From contig CAJNDS010000435.1 of NCBI GenBank assembly GCA_905221605.1, positions 430,001-494,000 on the forward strand: a DNA stretch of 64,000 bases, given 5' to 3'. Numbering within the stretch: the stretch's first letter is position 1; each line of letters starts with the position of its first letter. The position numbers and the translations under genes were made by a program. Below, piece after piece: positions 14,201 to 22,458 of this stretch. This DNA comes from Symbiodinium natans (lineage: Eukaryota > Sar > Dinophyceae > Suessiales > Symbiodiniaceae). Under the pieces are notes generated by a model. That model did not search any database, had not been told where the DNA came from, and was given only the letters and a program-made list of their open reading frames with translations.

Positions 14201-17200
14201 CTGGGGTGAGGGATCCGAGCATCAGGTAGCCTGTTTTGGGGCAAGCTTTCTTGGGAGACAGAAGAACCCTTATGTCATCGCAAATGTTAGCCATCAATTC
14301 CCTTACGAACCGGGTAGGCAAGCCCACCTGCAACTCCCCAAACCCTAAACTGAGAGTCGCAGGGAGGGGTGCGTGAGGGTTGTGTTCAGGTGGTTTAGGG
14401 CTAAGTGCGGTTCAGGGCTTAAATGTTTAGGGTTGAGGTTTTGGGGCCCTTTGAAGGCGCTTTGCCTTCACCATGTCCGCCGTCCTCTGCGCCTTTGGCG
14501 TCTATGCCGTGCATGGCATCCTGGACAAGGCCCCGGGAATCAGTTGACCGAGCTTTTCGTCTCGTAAGGGTTTGATGCTATTTTTCTGCACAGAACTCAA
14601 GGGGATATTGAACATACTGTTTTCGATCTTTTTTTCGATGTGGTTCACTCAGGCAACCTGCCATATTATACGGCTTAGGGTGCACAGACCCAAACCAGAG
14701 GGTTGAGGGTGGGTTTAGGGTTTAGGGCTTCAGGTTTAGGGTTTAGTAAAGCCCTCGTTCCAGCTTCAAAACAGGAGATGTCCCTGGGCTTGCGCCGTGC
14801 CTGCAACGAACATGTTGGCGGACCGTCAGAGTTTGTGTTCGAAGGTTTCGGCCCGAAGTGTCCTTTATTCCTTCAGGTTTGAAATGTCTCAAGATGCTTT
14901 GAACTCTAAACCCTGAACCCTAAACCCTGAACCCTAAACCCTAAACCAAACCCTGAACCCTAAACCCTTTTGAGCCTCCGGAACTGCCACGTGCTCACCG
15001 GCCCTGAACGGCCCAGACAGTGAGGTTTCGGCTTTGGGGCTTAGGGTTTTGTGGTCAAAGGTTCTGAGACCTGAAGTTGAGTGTCGGGTTGCACTGCAGC
15101 CAGCTATATACCTCGGGCTAGGCTAGCTGCCCCTCCGTGTTTTATGTTGTCGCACGGGCGCTGGCAGACCGCAAAGGGGCAGACATTTCCTTCTGTGTAA
15201 GCCCTTGCATGTGTGAAACCAAGCCTTCTCGAAAACAAAGAAGTTCCTTGCACAACCTCGCCTCAAGTTCTTGAAAAAAACAGCTTGCCTCCATATAAAA
15301 GAGAAGCCGATGAATCTGATGTAGAAAATGTTGCGCTGCCAAGGGTGGGCGTGGTGTTCTTCAAGCTCTTCTATCCCACCGCGCAGATGACGACCTTCCT
15401 CCTGCCCTCAGAGGCCAGTTGCCTGGGGCCGTTTAGGTTGGCCTAGGGTTTTGGGTTTAGGGTGTGTTACGTTCTGGGTTGCTCGCTGGGCTCCAGGGCC
15501 TCACCTTATTTTTTCCAATTGGCCCCTCAGCCCGGGTCGCTCGCAACATCGCGTGGCGGTAAGCCCACCCCAAGCCACCCAGCATATTTATTTTTAGGGT
15601 TTAGTTCCTAAAGTCTAGTTTTGTTTTTTCCAGCGGGGGCCTGCAGAACCACTGTGCACGCTGTTTCCGCACTGTCCCGATTTGAGCCTCGCCGCAAAGA
15701 GATGGAGTTTGGCAGCGCTCCCTTCGCCAACAAAATCGGGCGTGCTTCTTTGTCTCACCCTCGACCGGGCCAGCGTCCCGACGTGCTTATTTCGATTTCA
15801 GTTTAGTGTGAAGAGGTTCAGAAATGGTATGGGACAAACCCGAAAAGGTCGGAAACGGTCTGGGCAAGCTCAAAAAGCTCAGAAATGGTCCTGAAACAGC
15901 TCAGAACTGGTCTGGAAGAAGCCCCAAAGCTGGTTTGGGAGAAGCCCAAAAGGTCCAAAAAAATGGTCTCGGAGAAGTTCAAAAAAGGCTCAGAAATGGT
16001 CTGGGAGAAGCCCAGAAAGCTCAGAAATGGTCTGGAGACGCCCAACAAGGCTCAGCCCCAGAAGGCTCTGGAAATGCCCAAAATGTGGGGGGGGGGGGGG
16101 TGGGCAGGGTGCACCAGCAATTCTCTTGGGGGGGACCAGGGTGCACCGGCAATTCTTGGGGGGGCGGGGGTGCACCGGCAATTTGTCCTCACCAGCAATT
16201 GTCTTGGGGGGGCCGGCAATTGTTTTTTAAAGAGGGTCAGGGTGCACCGGCAATTGTCTTATTTATTTTTGACACTCAAAGGCTCGACCGCCTTGACGGC
16301 AAGTGTGGGCCTTACCTTGCCTTGGAGCGTCCAGCAGCCCCGGTCGCACGTTCAGTGCTCTCAGGTCGCTCGCGAAGCTCGGACAGCTTCGGGCTCTCAA
16401 GTGTTGGTAGCAAGCCCTCAGCAGGACTTTAGGGTTTAGGGTTTAGGGTTTGGAGTTTAGGGTTTGGAGTTTGAGGTTTGGGGTTTGGGGTTCGGGGTTT
16501 AGAAAGTTTAGGGGTTCAGGGGTTTTGGGGGGTTTCAAGCGATTGAGGCGTCTCAGGGGCTTGGAAGGATTAGGGGATTTGCGTTTTTGGCGTTGAGTTC
16601 AGGGCCGTGGGGTCGAGGGTCCCTGAACCTTATGCCCTGGAGCTACTAAAGACTCTGGAATCTAGTGCAATTTCTCACTCACAGGGTACGACCCAAAGGT
16701 GAATCCGTGAGCTAAGCCACAGATGAAGGAAGAGCCTCCCGGGACGCCCTTGCTAGGTGGGTTTGTGGTTTAGGGTTTCGGGTTTAGGGTTTGGGTTTAG
16801 GGTTTAAAGGGGGTTCAGGACCCTAACCTGAATTGATGACAGTTTGGGGGAGTGCATCTCTGCTTCTACCAGAGCGGCACACCTGGTGCAGGGACGCTGA
16901 TTCAAAGTTTGCGAGTCCCCAAGCCCCAAACCCTATAAACCGCAGGTCTTCACCACTCAGATCCGCGTCTGGAGCATGTCCATCATCGCCTTCTGCGGGC
17001 GCATGGCCCCCTTGGCCGGGCCCTCTTTGCCAGCTGTGGGGTTCTTCAAAGTTTAGGGTTTAGGGGACTGAAGGGTTCCGGGGTTTGAGGAAAACATGTC
17101 TGCAAAATAGACATCGCGACTGGGGAATTTTGTTGCTTCAAACCCAGCTAACTCACTTCCCGGGTTAGTTGGAGGGCGCTTCGGGGGCTTTGGGGGCTTG

Positions 17201-19056
17201 CAGGGCTCCTGAACCCTAAGCCCGAAACGCCCCAAATCACAGGGGTTTTTGGGTTTTTTTGAGCACTGGAGCCCCAAACTGCATCACGTTGACCAAGATG
17301 TTCCAGAACAGATACATTCAAGATGCAAAAGCCCTACCTCAAGTCCCCAAGTCCCAAGCAACGCTGAACCCCAAAAACCTTCAACCTTCCTCAAACCCCC
17401 GACTCAACAGCCGCCCCCCCCCCCCTATTCAGGCGGTGCCCTTGCTCATCCACAGCTCCACCCACCTCTTCCTCTATTTGACCATGGGGCTGCTCCTGGG
17501 CGTAAGACCTGGTAGGGTTCAGGGCTGCGGGTGTCTGATTGTTTCTTCAGGGTTCCGGTTAGTGAACGTAAACTAACATACCATAATCAGGATACTATAT
17601 ATGATGGATATAGCAGCCTATTGTGGTAACTCTAGTTAAGGTCCTTAACAAGAGCCCAGCTTCTAAGAAGTGAGCTTAGCTGTTTGAATAACGAGATTGA
17701 CTGGGGAATATCGGCTCTAGGGCCTTTCGGCCCTTTAGGGCCTTTAGGGGTTTCGTCAGGTTTTGGGAGCCGGGGCTTCCGTGAGATTTTTTGGGGGGGT
17801 CAGGCCGTGATGCGGGGATCGGACGGGCTTTGGGTTTGGGTCGTGTATGGTCGTGTTTAGGGTCTTTAGGGTCTTTAGGGTCTTCAGGGTCTTCAGGGTC
17901 TTTAGGGTCTTGAGGGTCTTGAGGGTCTCTAGGGTCTTAGAGTGTGTAGGGTTGTCGAGTGTGCAGGGTTGAGGTTTTATAGAGCTTGGGTGCCAGGACC
18001 TCTGCCACCAAGAAGCTGGATCATCCCTCGAGCCCGAGCTCGCAGCCCAAAGACCCCTCAAGACCTTCAGACCTGCAACGCCTCGCAAGGCACGAAGCTC
18101 CGAAGCCCCGAGCTGAAACGCTAGATCGGAATTCCCATAGAAAACCTAAATAAATCCCAAAAAAAAGGCCCCAATAAGGTCCAAGAAGCCTAAACCCTAA
18201 ACCCTACAGCCGATGAGCTTGGCTCAGAGGCTCCTCCTCTCTGCCCTGCTGGTGTGGTACTTGCCAGAGACCAAGGTGCCGCGGGGGCTTAGGGTTGCCG
18301 ATCTTTTCCCGTAGTTGGGATAGGGGCCAAGTATAGAAGACCCTGTCGCCCTCTGGATAGGGCCCATACCCTTTATCTCTGAACCCTCTCAAACCCCAAG
18401 CCCTAAGAAATCCGCTGGCTCTTCACCGCGCGTAGACTCCCACCATGCACTCCTCAAAGCCCTTCTAGCCCCAAGCGCTAAACTCAACGTAAGCGCGTGG
18501 CCTCAAAGTTTTTGGGGCTGTGGAGAGTTCGGACCCCCAAGTGCGGGGTTTCTTTCTTGGACCACCCTGGGAAGGGAACCCCCTGAACCCTTGAGCCCAT
18601 GACAAGCACCCGACGAATCCCTTAGCCCCTGCGAGGATGTGGAACTCATCGAAGTTCCCCAGGGCCGCCCCCTTGCCGCGAAGGCGCGCGGGGTTTTGGG
18701 GAGGGAGGAGGGGCGTGGGAGAGGGGGGATCATATCTTCACAGCTGTCGCTCTCTTCATCTTCTCCAAGCTTTATGGACCAAGATGGGCCCCTGGGTTTC
18801 AGGGCCAGTCGATCACACTCCAGAGAGAAGGATGTGGAACTCACTGCCTTTGGGTTCAGGGTTCAGGGTTCAGGGTTTTGAATGGTTCTTGAGTACATGG
18901 AAGGCCACGTGTGTGATTGAAGAAAGCACTCTCTCCCCGAGCCTCAGCCCTAAACCTAACCCCTTTGCGCAGCTTACCCCCCTCTACCCCGGCCAGGATG
19001 CCCCGTCCTACGGAGCGGCTGCGCCGCCGGTGCCGGTGCGCAGCCCGAAACCCTGA
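2177..19056 (+). CDS. MFS transporter gene (phosphate/sugar/organic-ion porter type), about 23 exons, 5' end not found
   Basis: Multi-exon gene for a 12-TM major facilitator superfamily carrier, probably a proton-coupled importer in a cell or organelle membrane; the substrate cannot be read from sequence. Exons on the + strand reproduce the fold in order: TM2 and motif A GDVFGRR, TM4, loop CPTRLRG, TM5-6 with GWRAMLLWIG, post-TM6 DTPHFLNSRGR (the ESPRFL position), TM7 DLAFYG, TM8-TM10, FLLPSE, TM11, and TM12 ending LPETK, then a Ser- and Pro-rich tail. The AFYG, TTFLLPSE and LPETK signatures resemble PHO84-like phosphate porters and SVOP/OCT-like carriers. Most consecutive exons join in phase. 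Donors are mainly GC and GT. TM1 and the start codon were not identified, and one join (after 12972) does not close, so a small exon is missing there. Confidence 0.8.
2251..2355. repeat. TTTAGGG/TTTGGGG array after a donor
   Basis: Mixed TTTAGGG and TTTGGGG units starting 20 bases after the GC donor of the TM2 exon. Confidence 0.9.
2689..2754 (+). CDS. MFS transporter exon: motif A and TM3
   Basis: Acceptor CTCCACAG, GC donor (TTTAG/GCGCAC). Encodes GDVFGRRLPVLVAYSGMLLS: the MFS loop 2-3 signature G-D-x-F-G-R-R followed by TM3. This is the most diagnostic exon of the gene. Confidence 0.85.
   Translation, partial: AMSSADGCRCWWPTAECCCRL
3250..3330. repeat. G-rich low-complexity tract
   Basis: GGTGGG and poly-G runs, potential G-quadruplexes. 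The Gly/Pro-rich open frames here on both strands are artefacts. Confidence 0.85.
3484..3730. repeat. CCCTAAA/CCCCAAA array
   Basis: Degenerate telomere-like units with an internal homogenised CCCCAAA stretch (3652-3700). Confidence 0.9.
4080..4126 (+). CDS. MFS transporter exon: TM3 end to TM4
   Basis: Acceptor TGCTTGCAG, GT donor. In phase after the previous exon: LFLTTSYQALCIGFC, membrane-like. Ends on a codon boundary. Confidence 0.7.
4412..4516. mobile_element. MITE-like family F3, copy 1
   Basis: TTGGTAGGGAATTTGGGAAT at left and AATTCCCTATTAGGAA at right form inverted ends related to the copies at 10065 and 35400. Confidence 0.5.
4709..4765 (+). CDS. MFS transporter exon: TM4
   Basis: Acceptor AAAGACGAG, GC donor. 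Nineteen codons in phase 0: AFGFFGGLGIPAAFIALAE, the Gly-rich TM4 of sugar/phosphate porters ending in the acidic residue before the PTRxRG loop. Confidence 0.75.
5564..5624 (+). CDS. MFS transporter exon: loop 4-5 and TM5
   Basis: Acceptor AGTGCAG after a CCCTAAA tract, GC donor followed by TTTAGGG repeats. Encodes VCPTRLRGVVNAAMAVAFCC, with the PTRxRG motif conserved at the cytosolic end of TM4/TM5. Confidence 0.83.
5735..5837 (-). mobile_element. MITE-like family F1, copy 2 (inverted)
   Basis: Reverse complement of the F1 consensus: ATATAGGGGCTTGAATAATT at the left and GACCCCTATAC at the right, so both ends read TATAGGGG inward. Confidence 0.7.
6226..6272 (+). CDS. MFS transporter exon: TM5
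   Basis: Acceptor in CGCAGCAGCAG (6223 or 6226 both keep phase). Reads GGEVWSALGFRLMLP. A GA donor (CCG/GACC) keeps phase with the next exon; otherwise the exon runs a few codons further (DRHP). 3' boundary uncertain. Confidence 0.6.
6479..6664. repeat. CCCTGAA then CCCTAAA array before an acceptor
   Basis: Starts with repeated AACCCTG units, then about 17 CCCTAAA units ending at the acceptor of the TM6 exon. Confidence 0.93.
6670..6758 (+). CDS. MFS transporter exon: TM6
   Basis: Acceptor ACGCGCAG directly after a CCCTAAA array; donor GTAGGG runs straight into a pure TTTAGGG array. Encodes ELIGPGWRAMLLWIGVPPLP then GVISYQEDI. GWR-x-M-L is typical of TM6 in phosphate/sugar porters. Confidence 0.78.
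6759..6836. repeat. Pure TTTAGGG array at a donor
   Basis: About 11 perfect TTTAGGG units beginning in the donor GTAGGG of the TM6 exon. With the CCCTAAA array on the other side, the exon is bracketed by complementary arrays. Confidence 0.95.
7287..7411 (+). mobile_element. MITE-like family F1, copy 3
   Basis: TCTATAGGGGTGGGAATAGA ... ATTCCCTTATGGTCGCTATAT ... AGGCCCCTATTGA, slightly longer and more divergent. Confidence 0.6.
8426..8479 (+). CDS. MFS transporter exon: post-TM6 loop
   Basis: Acceptor GGCCAAG, canonical donor GTGAGA. DTPHFLNSRGRRQELGQA corresponds to the conserved P-E-S-P-R-F-L...GR after TM6. A short link to the previous exon is missing or uses another donor. Confidence 0.75.
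9298..9333 (+). CDS. MFS transporter exon: central loop
   Basis: Acceptor TTTGCAAG, GT donor. Twelve codons in phase 0: AMQLMAAMNHRE, the helical segment after the GR motif in MFS central loops. Confidence 0.62.
10003..10062 (+). CDS. MFS transporter exon: central loop
   Basis: Acceptor TGCGAGAG, GT donor. Phase 0, RARKRMDVGPEPTLPSDILT. Hydrophilic loop sequence. A MITE-like repeat (10065-10165) starts at the donor. Confidence 0.55.
10065..10165. mobile_element. MITE-like family F3, copy 2
   Basis: TTAGTAGGGAATGAGGGACC ... TCATTCTTCCATTCCCTGC. Begins at the donor of the transporter exon at 10003. Confidence 0.55.
10661..10760 (+). CDS. MFS transporter exon: central loop
   Basis: Acceptor TGGGCAG, GC donor. 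Phase 0 reading VPVSNLADSGQDGEVPRV... is open and polar. A second frame is also open, so the frame rests on phase with its neighbours. Confidence 0.5.
10971..10998 (+). CDS. MFS transporter micro-exon: central loop
   Basis: 28 bases between CCGAACCAG and GTTTTGGGG. Takes up the leftover base of the previous exon to read (C)LPTEHSALE and passes two bases to the exon at 11761. Confidence 0.42.
11169..11253. mobile_element. Single MITE-like inverted-repeat unit F9
   Basis: CATGGTTGGGTGCCATTTTACA ends are mirrored by TGTAAATGTTATCCCAACCATG; A/T-rich interior. No second copy seen in the window. Confidence 0.5.
11761..11788 (+). CDS. MFS transporter micro-exon: YDLL loop
   Basis: Acceptor TGCTTCAG, GT donor. 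With the carried bases it reads ERYDLLGHGS. It joins in phase to EALASLATRKQ, matching the pre-TM7 region of phosphate porters. Confidence 0.5.
12332..12409 (+). CDS. MFS transporter exon: pre-TM7
   Basis: CCCTAAA tract, acceptor GCACTGAG, 26 codons in phase 0, then GT donor and TTTAGGG repeats. EALASLATRKQSLGVLALSV precedes TM7. Confidence 0.7.
12894..12972 (+). CDS. MFS transporter exon: TM7
   Basis: Acceptor CACGTGAG, consensus GC donor GCAAGT. VMFFVKDLAFYGMGRAPSAR carries the D-x-A-F-Y-G signature of TM7 in PHO84-like and SVOP-like porters. The leftover base does not fit the next exon, so a short exon between 12973 and 13961 is probably unrecognised. Confidence 0.8.
13727..13921. repeat. 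CCCTAAA array
   Basis: Long CCCTAAA tract with CCCTAGA and CCTTAAA variants upstream of the TM8 exon. Confidence 0.93.
13962..14035 (+). CDS. MFS transporter exon: TM8
   Basis: Acceptor ATCGACAG, GC donor. ELLATAGLGLPGVAVAMLLI then FSLPR; the PG pair matches the TM8 T-V-P-G region. The carried AG joins G of the next exon to give the Arg of an RRF loop. Confidence 0.78.
14457..14529 (+). CDS. MFS transporter exon: TM9
   Basis: Acceptor TTTGAAG, GC donor. RFAFTMSAVLCAFGVYAVHG then ILDK, a clear transmembrane segment after a basic loop. Confidence 0.75.
15344..15413 (+). CDS. MFS transporter exon: TM10
   Basis: Acceptor CTGCCAAG, GC donor. VGVVFFKLFYPTAQMTTFLL then PSE matches the F-x-P-x-x-T-T-F-(I/L)-P-x-E motif ending TM10 in phosphate porters. 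A GT donor four bases on (15418) could instead feed the exon-like module at 15634. Confidence 0.8.
15634..15679 (+). CDS. Possible alternative loop 10-11 exon
   Basis: After the best polypyrimidine acceptor seen here (TTTTGTTTTTTCCAG), the frame reads GACRTTVHAVSALSRF, which resembles the R-x-T-x-H-x-x-S-A loop after TM10. The exon at 16946 covers the same region, so this may be an alternative or decayed duplicate exon. The 3' end is unclear because the frame stays open further. Confidence 0.4.
15815..16080. repeat. Minisatellite, about 25-35 bp units
   Basis: Recurring GAAATGGTCTGGGAGAAGCC-like units with CTCAGAAATGGTCT cores. It makes open frames on both strands that I do not regard as genes. 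Confidence 0.8.
16085..16262. repeat. Minisatellite with GTGCACCGGCAATT units
   Basis: Five or so units of GTGCACC(G/A)GCAATT followed by CTTGGGGGG-type runs. Confidence 0.8.
16946..17035 (+). CDS. MFS transporter exon: loop 10-11
   Basis: Acceptor AACCGCAG, GT donor followed by TTTAGGG. Thirty codons in phase 0 directly after ...FLLPSE: VFTTQIRVWSMSIIAFCGRM then APLAGPSLPA. This is the E-x-(F/Y)-P-T-x-x-R loop running into TM11. Confidence 0.8.
17433..17501 (+). CDS. MFS transporter exon: TM11
   Basis: C-rich tract and CTATTCAG acceptor, canonical donor GTAAGA. In phase: AVPLLIHSSTHLFLYLTMGL then LLG, hydrophobic. Confidence 0.75.
17853..17940. repeat. TTTAGGGTC 9-mer array
   Basis: Variant telomere-like nonamers (AGGGTCTTT, AGGGTCTTC) in tandem. 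Confidence 0.85.
18210..18275 (+). CDS. MFS transporter exon: TM12 with LPETK
   Basis: CCCTAAACCCTACAG acceptor, GT donor. PMSLAQRLLLSALLVWYLPE then TK: TM12 followed by the MFS signature LPETK. Phase 0 at both ends. Confidence 0.82.
18636..18845 (+). CDS. MFS transporter exon: cytosolic tail
   Basis: Acceptor CCTGCGAG. Follows LPETK in phase with DVELIEVPQGRPLAAKARG and a Ser-rich stretch. The string GATGTGGAACTCA occurs near both ends (18636 and 18831), a short direct repeat. The 3' boundary is a guess; a GC donor at 18846 keeps phase. Confidence 0.5.
18973..19056 (+). CDS. MFS transporter terminal exon (Pro-rich tail)
   Basis: Acceptor TTTGCGCAG. Phase 0 reading LTPLYPGQDAPSYGAAAPPV then PVRSPKP and TGA at 19054-19056. 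The stop lies in a CCCTGA repeat-like string, so an alternative is splicing at 19015 (GTGCGC) to a frame open from 19082 (GCVAASVKRGAPKR...). Confidence 0.45.
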   Translation, partial: LTPLYPGQDAPSYGAAAPPVPVRSPKP

Positions 19057-19236
19057 AGCGCCTAAAGCCCCAATGCCTTCAGGGCTGCGTAGCTGCTTCT
19101 GTCAAGAGGGGGGCTCCGAAGCGCACAGAGGCTTTGGGAGCCTCCGGAAAACAGAGCGCCCCAAGACCCCTTAACACGAAGGAACAGCAGCCTACCATCA
19201 CGAATCAGGGTTTTGGGGGTTCAGGGCTTCAGGGAT

Positions 19237-19399
19237 CCCAACCCTAAACCCTAAACCCTAAACCCTAAACCCTAAACCCTAAACCCTAAACCCTAAACCC
19301 TAAACCCTAAACCCTAAACCCTCAACCCTGAACCCTAAACCCTAAACCCTGAACCCTAAACCCTAAACCCTAAACCCTAAACCCTAAACCCTAAACCCC
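19237..19399. repeat. CCCTAAA array downstream of the transporter
   Basis: About 22 units, mostly perfect, between the transporter's candidate stop and the next coding fragments. Confidence 0.95.
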
Positions 19400-19871
19400 T
19401 GTCAGAGTTTGAGGGCTACGCCTTGGTTAAGGGGCTTGAGCTCCTCCCCTAGGATTTAGGGTTCCCGCTTTAGCCCAAACCCCAAGTCCGGGAGGAGATT
19501 CCGCGAGCTGCGGTTTAGGCTCTAGGGTTTAGGGTTTAGGGAGGGCTTTAGGGTTAAGGTTCGCATCCTTGCTCGCAGGCGGTGGCAGGCTGAGAAGCGC
19601 GCCCTGCAGTGGGAGCTTCGCGATGTGCAGGGCTGGGGGTTTAGGGGTATTGCGCCACGAATCCTAAGCCCGAAGCAAACCCTAAACCCGAAACCCTAAA
19701 CCCGAAACCAAACCGAATCTCGGAGTTTCAGGCTTTCTGCGTGCTATGATGCACCCTACTGCAACTGCACTCTGGCGATTCTGGAGCACTGTGGAGAAAG
19801 AGGGCTGACGTTGCAGCGCTCAAAGGACCCCTCAACTGCAAGCTGTACACCCAAGCCCTTGAAAATTCCAC

Positions 19872-19873
<2 letters not shown>

Positions 19874-19908
<35 letters not shown>

Positions 19909-20133
19909 TATAAATAAAAAAACAAATACAAATATAAATATAAATACAAATATAAATATAAATGTAAATATAAATATAAATAAATCAAAATAAATATAAA
20001 TAAATATAAATAAATATAAATAAATATGAATAAATATAAATAAATATAAATAAATATAAATAAATATAAATAAATATAAATAAATATAAATAAATATAAA
20101 TAAATAGAAATAAATAAATGTGTGTGTGTGTGC
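19874..20133. repeat. (TA)n, (AAATAT)n and (TG)n microsatellites
   Basis: TA run, then about 200 bases of TAAATATAAA units, then a short TG run. Translations (YIYIYI, LYLYLF) are artefacts. Confidence 0.95.
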
Positions 20134-20640
20134 GCCCGCGCGCCGCGTTCCCAGTGCCGCGCACCCCTGCACGTCCAACATCTGTAAGCCCTGAGGCCTT
20201 TAGCCTAGAACCTAAACCCTCAAGCCCCAAATAAAGCCCGAAACCGACACCCGAAACCCAAAGCCCTAAACCCTAAACCCGAAATCCCTAAAAACTCTCA
20301 TCCTGGGATGAAAAGGAGCTCTTCTTAGGAATCTGTTATCACAAGCCCGAACAGCCAAAAACCCAAACACCCAAACGCCCAAAACCCTAAGCCCCAAACC
20401 CAAAGAAGGGATGCGATTGTGGTCGCCAGCTCCCAAAAATTCATGGATGGAAGGTCCACAGTGGTATCAGCTGCTTGGACTTGCCCTAAGCCCTAAACCC
20501 TAAACCCTGAACCCTAGAACCCTCGGTGCTCCCTTGCCGCCGGAGCAGGTGAGCCCCCGATAGAACCAAGCCCTGATTTGGGGTTTAGGGTTTAGGTTGG
20601 GCGGCATTTTCCAGCTTGCGGGTTTGAGGGGCAATTTTGG

Positions 20641-20702
20641 GGTATAGGGGTCGGAATAGGACTATAATGACCCCCCCCTCCCCCCAAAGCCCTCTTTTTA
20701 CT
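20641..20702 (+). mobile_element. MITE-like family F1, truncated copy
   Basis: GTATAGGGGTCGGAATAGGA followed by a shortened interior (ATAATGACCCCCC...CAAAGCCCTC). Confidence 0.45.
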
Positions 20703-21567
20703 TCGAGGGGCCGCTTCGCTAGGGTGCTGGGGCGTTTGGAGCCTCCATGGTACTGCCGGGTAGGCAAACACACGCGTCAACACACACACACACACACATG
20801 TCTAGTGTCTTGCTGTCTTGAGAAGGCGTGCTTCCCTTGTATTTTTCCGAAGGTTGATGAAGGGTTCGCCCGAAGACCAGCAGCACCTTCTGAGATTCCG
20901 CCGTAGGGATGTTCTTGAACCTCAAAGTATGGACATGCTTTTTTTTGGGCGGAGGCTAGGAATTGGGATCCCGAAGTCTTGATCTTCCCTTAAGTGGCCA
21001 CTTGCAAGTTTTGTGGGGTGCACGCTCTAGAGCCTAGCCGGCATCTGGTTTGTGATCTAGGACCTGCTCTTTAAGGAATGCTTCTAGGCACACTCTGCCA
21101 CAGTCTGCATTCGGGTTCGTGGGTCCTATCTTATTTTTTTAAGGGTTCTCGTTTGTTGCGCTAGCGTTGTCAAGATTGCCTCAATCTGTTTGGATGACGT
21201 GGAGTCGTGGAGGGTAGGTTACGCCACAAAATGGCCGCAGAACCCACTAAGCCGCTGAGCAATCACGAGGTCTAATGGTCTATGCGACTAGAGAGTCGAG
21301 GGCTTGCAGCTGTCGGGGCGCACTCATGCTGAAGTTGTGACCGCGTAAAGGTAGTTGGCCTAGAAGCGCTATGGTTCTTGCACGGCGCGTGACTTTATCA
21401 GCAACTGAGTTCCGGGGTCGGGGTGGGGGTTGGGGGGGGCTGCATCGCATGAGTGCAGCAGTCTTCCGCATCTAGCGCAGTGTCTCGGTAGTAGAAGCCA
21501 TGTGCAGCCGAACGGCCTGCTTGTGCTGGGTGTGAGTGTTCAGTGTTCAACCAGGTCTTTCTAGCGT

Positions 21568-21612
21568 CTGTGTGTGTGTGTGTGTGTGTGTGCGCGTGTG
21601 TGTGCGCGTGCT
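21568..21612. repeat. (GT)n microsatellite
   Basis: GT/GC dinucleotide run in an otherwise telomere-repeat-free stretch. Confidence 0.9.
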
Positions 21613-22367
21613 TGGACGTAGTAGGCTTTGGGGTGGGCACGGTGATGTGCCACAGTTTCCCGCACCGCCTCTCCGGCTCAGCCCTTGAATACCGAGGGCT
21701 TGATGTAGTTTAAAATACGCAGCGCCAGTGTAGCTGCAGCGCTCTGGGCGTAAGACTTGGCACATGAGTTTCAATGTCGGATAAAAAAACTTGAAGCCCG
21801 CCTGCGCAAAACGTCAGCCTACGCTTTACAATCAACATGTGAGTGTCGACAGCGATGTGGTAATTCTATAAAGGCCTACTCTTCAATCCATTGTGAGCGA
21901 TGGCGGCAGCGCCCTCGCCAACAACGGCATCCAAAGCAGCGTGTGCTCTTTTAGGCCAGTGAGTTCGCTCGAAGGGTTTTCGGCATGCTTAACCAGGGAC
22001 CTAAGCAAAAGCCGACATGCCAGCTCAGCTTGTTTGCCATGCAAAAGCATTAAGCTTCAGGGTCGGTTGAAGGATGCGGGTGTCGGTTCGACATATCTTT
22101 CATCGTCCTTCCAGGTTTGTGTTGCGCGCCGGCTCGGGCGTGCGGGTTCCGCCTGGGCGCAGCATTCATGTTGGGTCCACATCGCACTATGACTTAGGTG
22201 TGGGTGTGGCGCGGGATTGGGGGGGGGGGGTTGGCATTTCATAGTAAAACGCCAAATTTTCGGCGAAATCGTACTGCTTGGGTCCCGTATGCATTCCGTG
22301 GCCCAAGCCGCGTTCCCACCTCAACCCGACCCCAAAAGCCTAACATCAGAACTTTCCGTCCTCGCAG

Positions 22368-22458
22368 GCCGGAAGAGTCAGAATGGCATGGAACTTCTGA
22401 CAAAACAGCCCAAGACCCTGAGCCCGAAGTTGTAAAACCCAAAAAACGCTCTAGACCC
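22368..22458 (+). CDS. Ala/Pro-rich gene: candidate 5' exon
   Basis: After CCTCGCAG a frame reads PEESEWHGTSDKTAQDPEPE then VVKPKKRSRP before a TGA at 22459. Charged, with a possible nuclear-localisation-like end. Either it splices before the stop into 22476, or it ends another transcript. Confidence 0.35.

Larger units (their letters stand above)
19057..22367 (+). other. Intergenic or weakly coding stretch
   Basis: After the CCCTAAA array (19237-19399) there are exon-like pieces. 19579-19624 reads RWQAEKRALQWELRD; 19732-19870 has an open Cys-rich frame (CYDAPYCNC...LEHCGERG) running into a TA microsatellite; 20154-20182 ends at GTAAGC; 20430-20482 reads LPKIHGWKVHSGISCLDL before a GC donor. 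They do not chain by phase into a recognisable protein. 20,900-22,200 is nearly free of telomere-like repeats and holds a (GT)n run; I see no gene there. Confidence 0.35.

Noticed and set aside
20900-22200. tRNA, rRNA or other RNA gene in the repeat-poor stretch
   Set aside because: No cloverleaf or rRNA-like sequence could be recognised by eye; a covariance search would be needed.
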